In this document: piece after piece, positions 63,964 to 64,000 of the stretch
Layout: each line of letters begins with the position of its first letter
Numbering within the stretch: position 1 is the first letter of the stretch
DNA from: Sutterella megalosphaeroides
GTDB lineage: Bacteria; Pseudomonadota; Gammaproteobacteria; Burkholderiales; Burkholderiaceae_F
Assembly: GCF_003609995.1 (NCBI RefSeq)
Contig: NZ_AP018786.1
Location: forward strand, 2,661,162 to 2,725,161
Length of the DNA: 64,000 nt
Direction of reading: 5' to 3'
Translations under genes and position numbers: made by a program
The notes under the pieces: model-generated
Databases searched by the model: none
What the model saw: the letters and a program-made list of their open reading frames with translations, nothing else
What the model was told of the DNA's origin: nothing

Positions 63964-64000
63964 AGGAATAAGGTGCGGGGCGAAGCCACGCATACCCGTA

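Noticed and set aside
1..64000. CRISPR arrays, phage genes, toxin-antitoxin pairs, biosynthetic or defence islands
   Set aside because: No regular short repeats with spacers, integrases, Cas or restriction genes, or small paired frames with convincing features were seen.

Overview
The window is 64 kb of GC-rich, tightly packed bacterial chromosome. It holds about 47 protein-coding genes, short intergenic gaps and many strong intrinsic terminators. I see no rRNA, tRNA, CRISPR array, phage or intact insertion sequence. Gene content points to a betaproteobacterium of the order Burkholderiales, probably a gut-type, anaerobic Sutterellaceae-like organism. This is inference from three things: the glnE-yhdP-nitrilase-tldD order; an anaerobic fumarate-based metabolism (Wolinella-type fumarate reductase cytochrome b, DcuB, oxygen-sensitive class I fumarase, NapC-like tetraheme cytochrome, menaquinone-type HemG); and an FNR-like box at a dicarboxylate transporter.

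Layout. 1-7.4 kb: NapC-like cytochrome, pepN, fbp, a LapA-like membrane protein, upp and an unaccompanied frdC. 7.5-13.4 kb (minus strand): Xaa-Pro aminopeptidase, a small lipoprotein, and a very long DEAD-box-derived protein that has lost its catalytic motifs. 13.9-15 kb: a protein made of three tandem FKBP domains. 15-20.4 kb (minus): an operon running from a secreted protein through nadD, rsfS and rlmH to maf, then purD and yebC. 20.7-24.4 kb: two divergent M20 amidohydrolases and a NarL-type regulator. 24.7-28.1 kb (minus): dcuB and fumarase. 28.6-32.8 kb: a two-gene RND pump. 33-42.2 kb (minus): dnaJ, dnaK and grpE with two sigma-32-type promoters, then hemH, yheT and glnE. 42.5-50.6 kb: yhdP, nitrilase-like gene, tldD, an acyltransferase and a CdsA-like protein. 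50.7-64 kb: infA, hemG, fadD, an M20 peptidase with a GntR regulator, an S4 protein, lrgAB, a DASS transporter, an NPD-type flavoprotein, mnmA, a TerC-family protein and a RecX with a long extension.

How the genes fit together. FrdC, DcuB, fumarase, the DASS carrier and the NapC-like cytochrome fit a C4-dicarboxylate or fumarate respiratory lifestyle. HemG and HemH supply haem for it. DnaK, DnaJ and GrpE form the heat-shock chaperone set. Three M20 enzymes, PepN and PepP suggest peptide and amide scavenging.

The most unusual theme is the number of family members with altered catalytic residues. The DEAD-box protein lacks motif II. The nitrilase lacks its Lys and Cys. The CdsA/YnbB-like protein lacks its signature. 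The NPD protein lacks its His. The NarL-type receiver lacks its switch residues. Other notable signals are a start codon separated from its Shine-Dalgarno by a 12-bp hairpin at 23669-23710, a repeated CTCTGTAGG element shared by the fumarase and dcuB control regions, a CX3CH haem site, and a cysteine-rich GrpE N-terminus. Everything here was read by eye; no database search was run.
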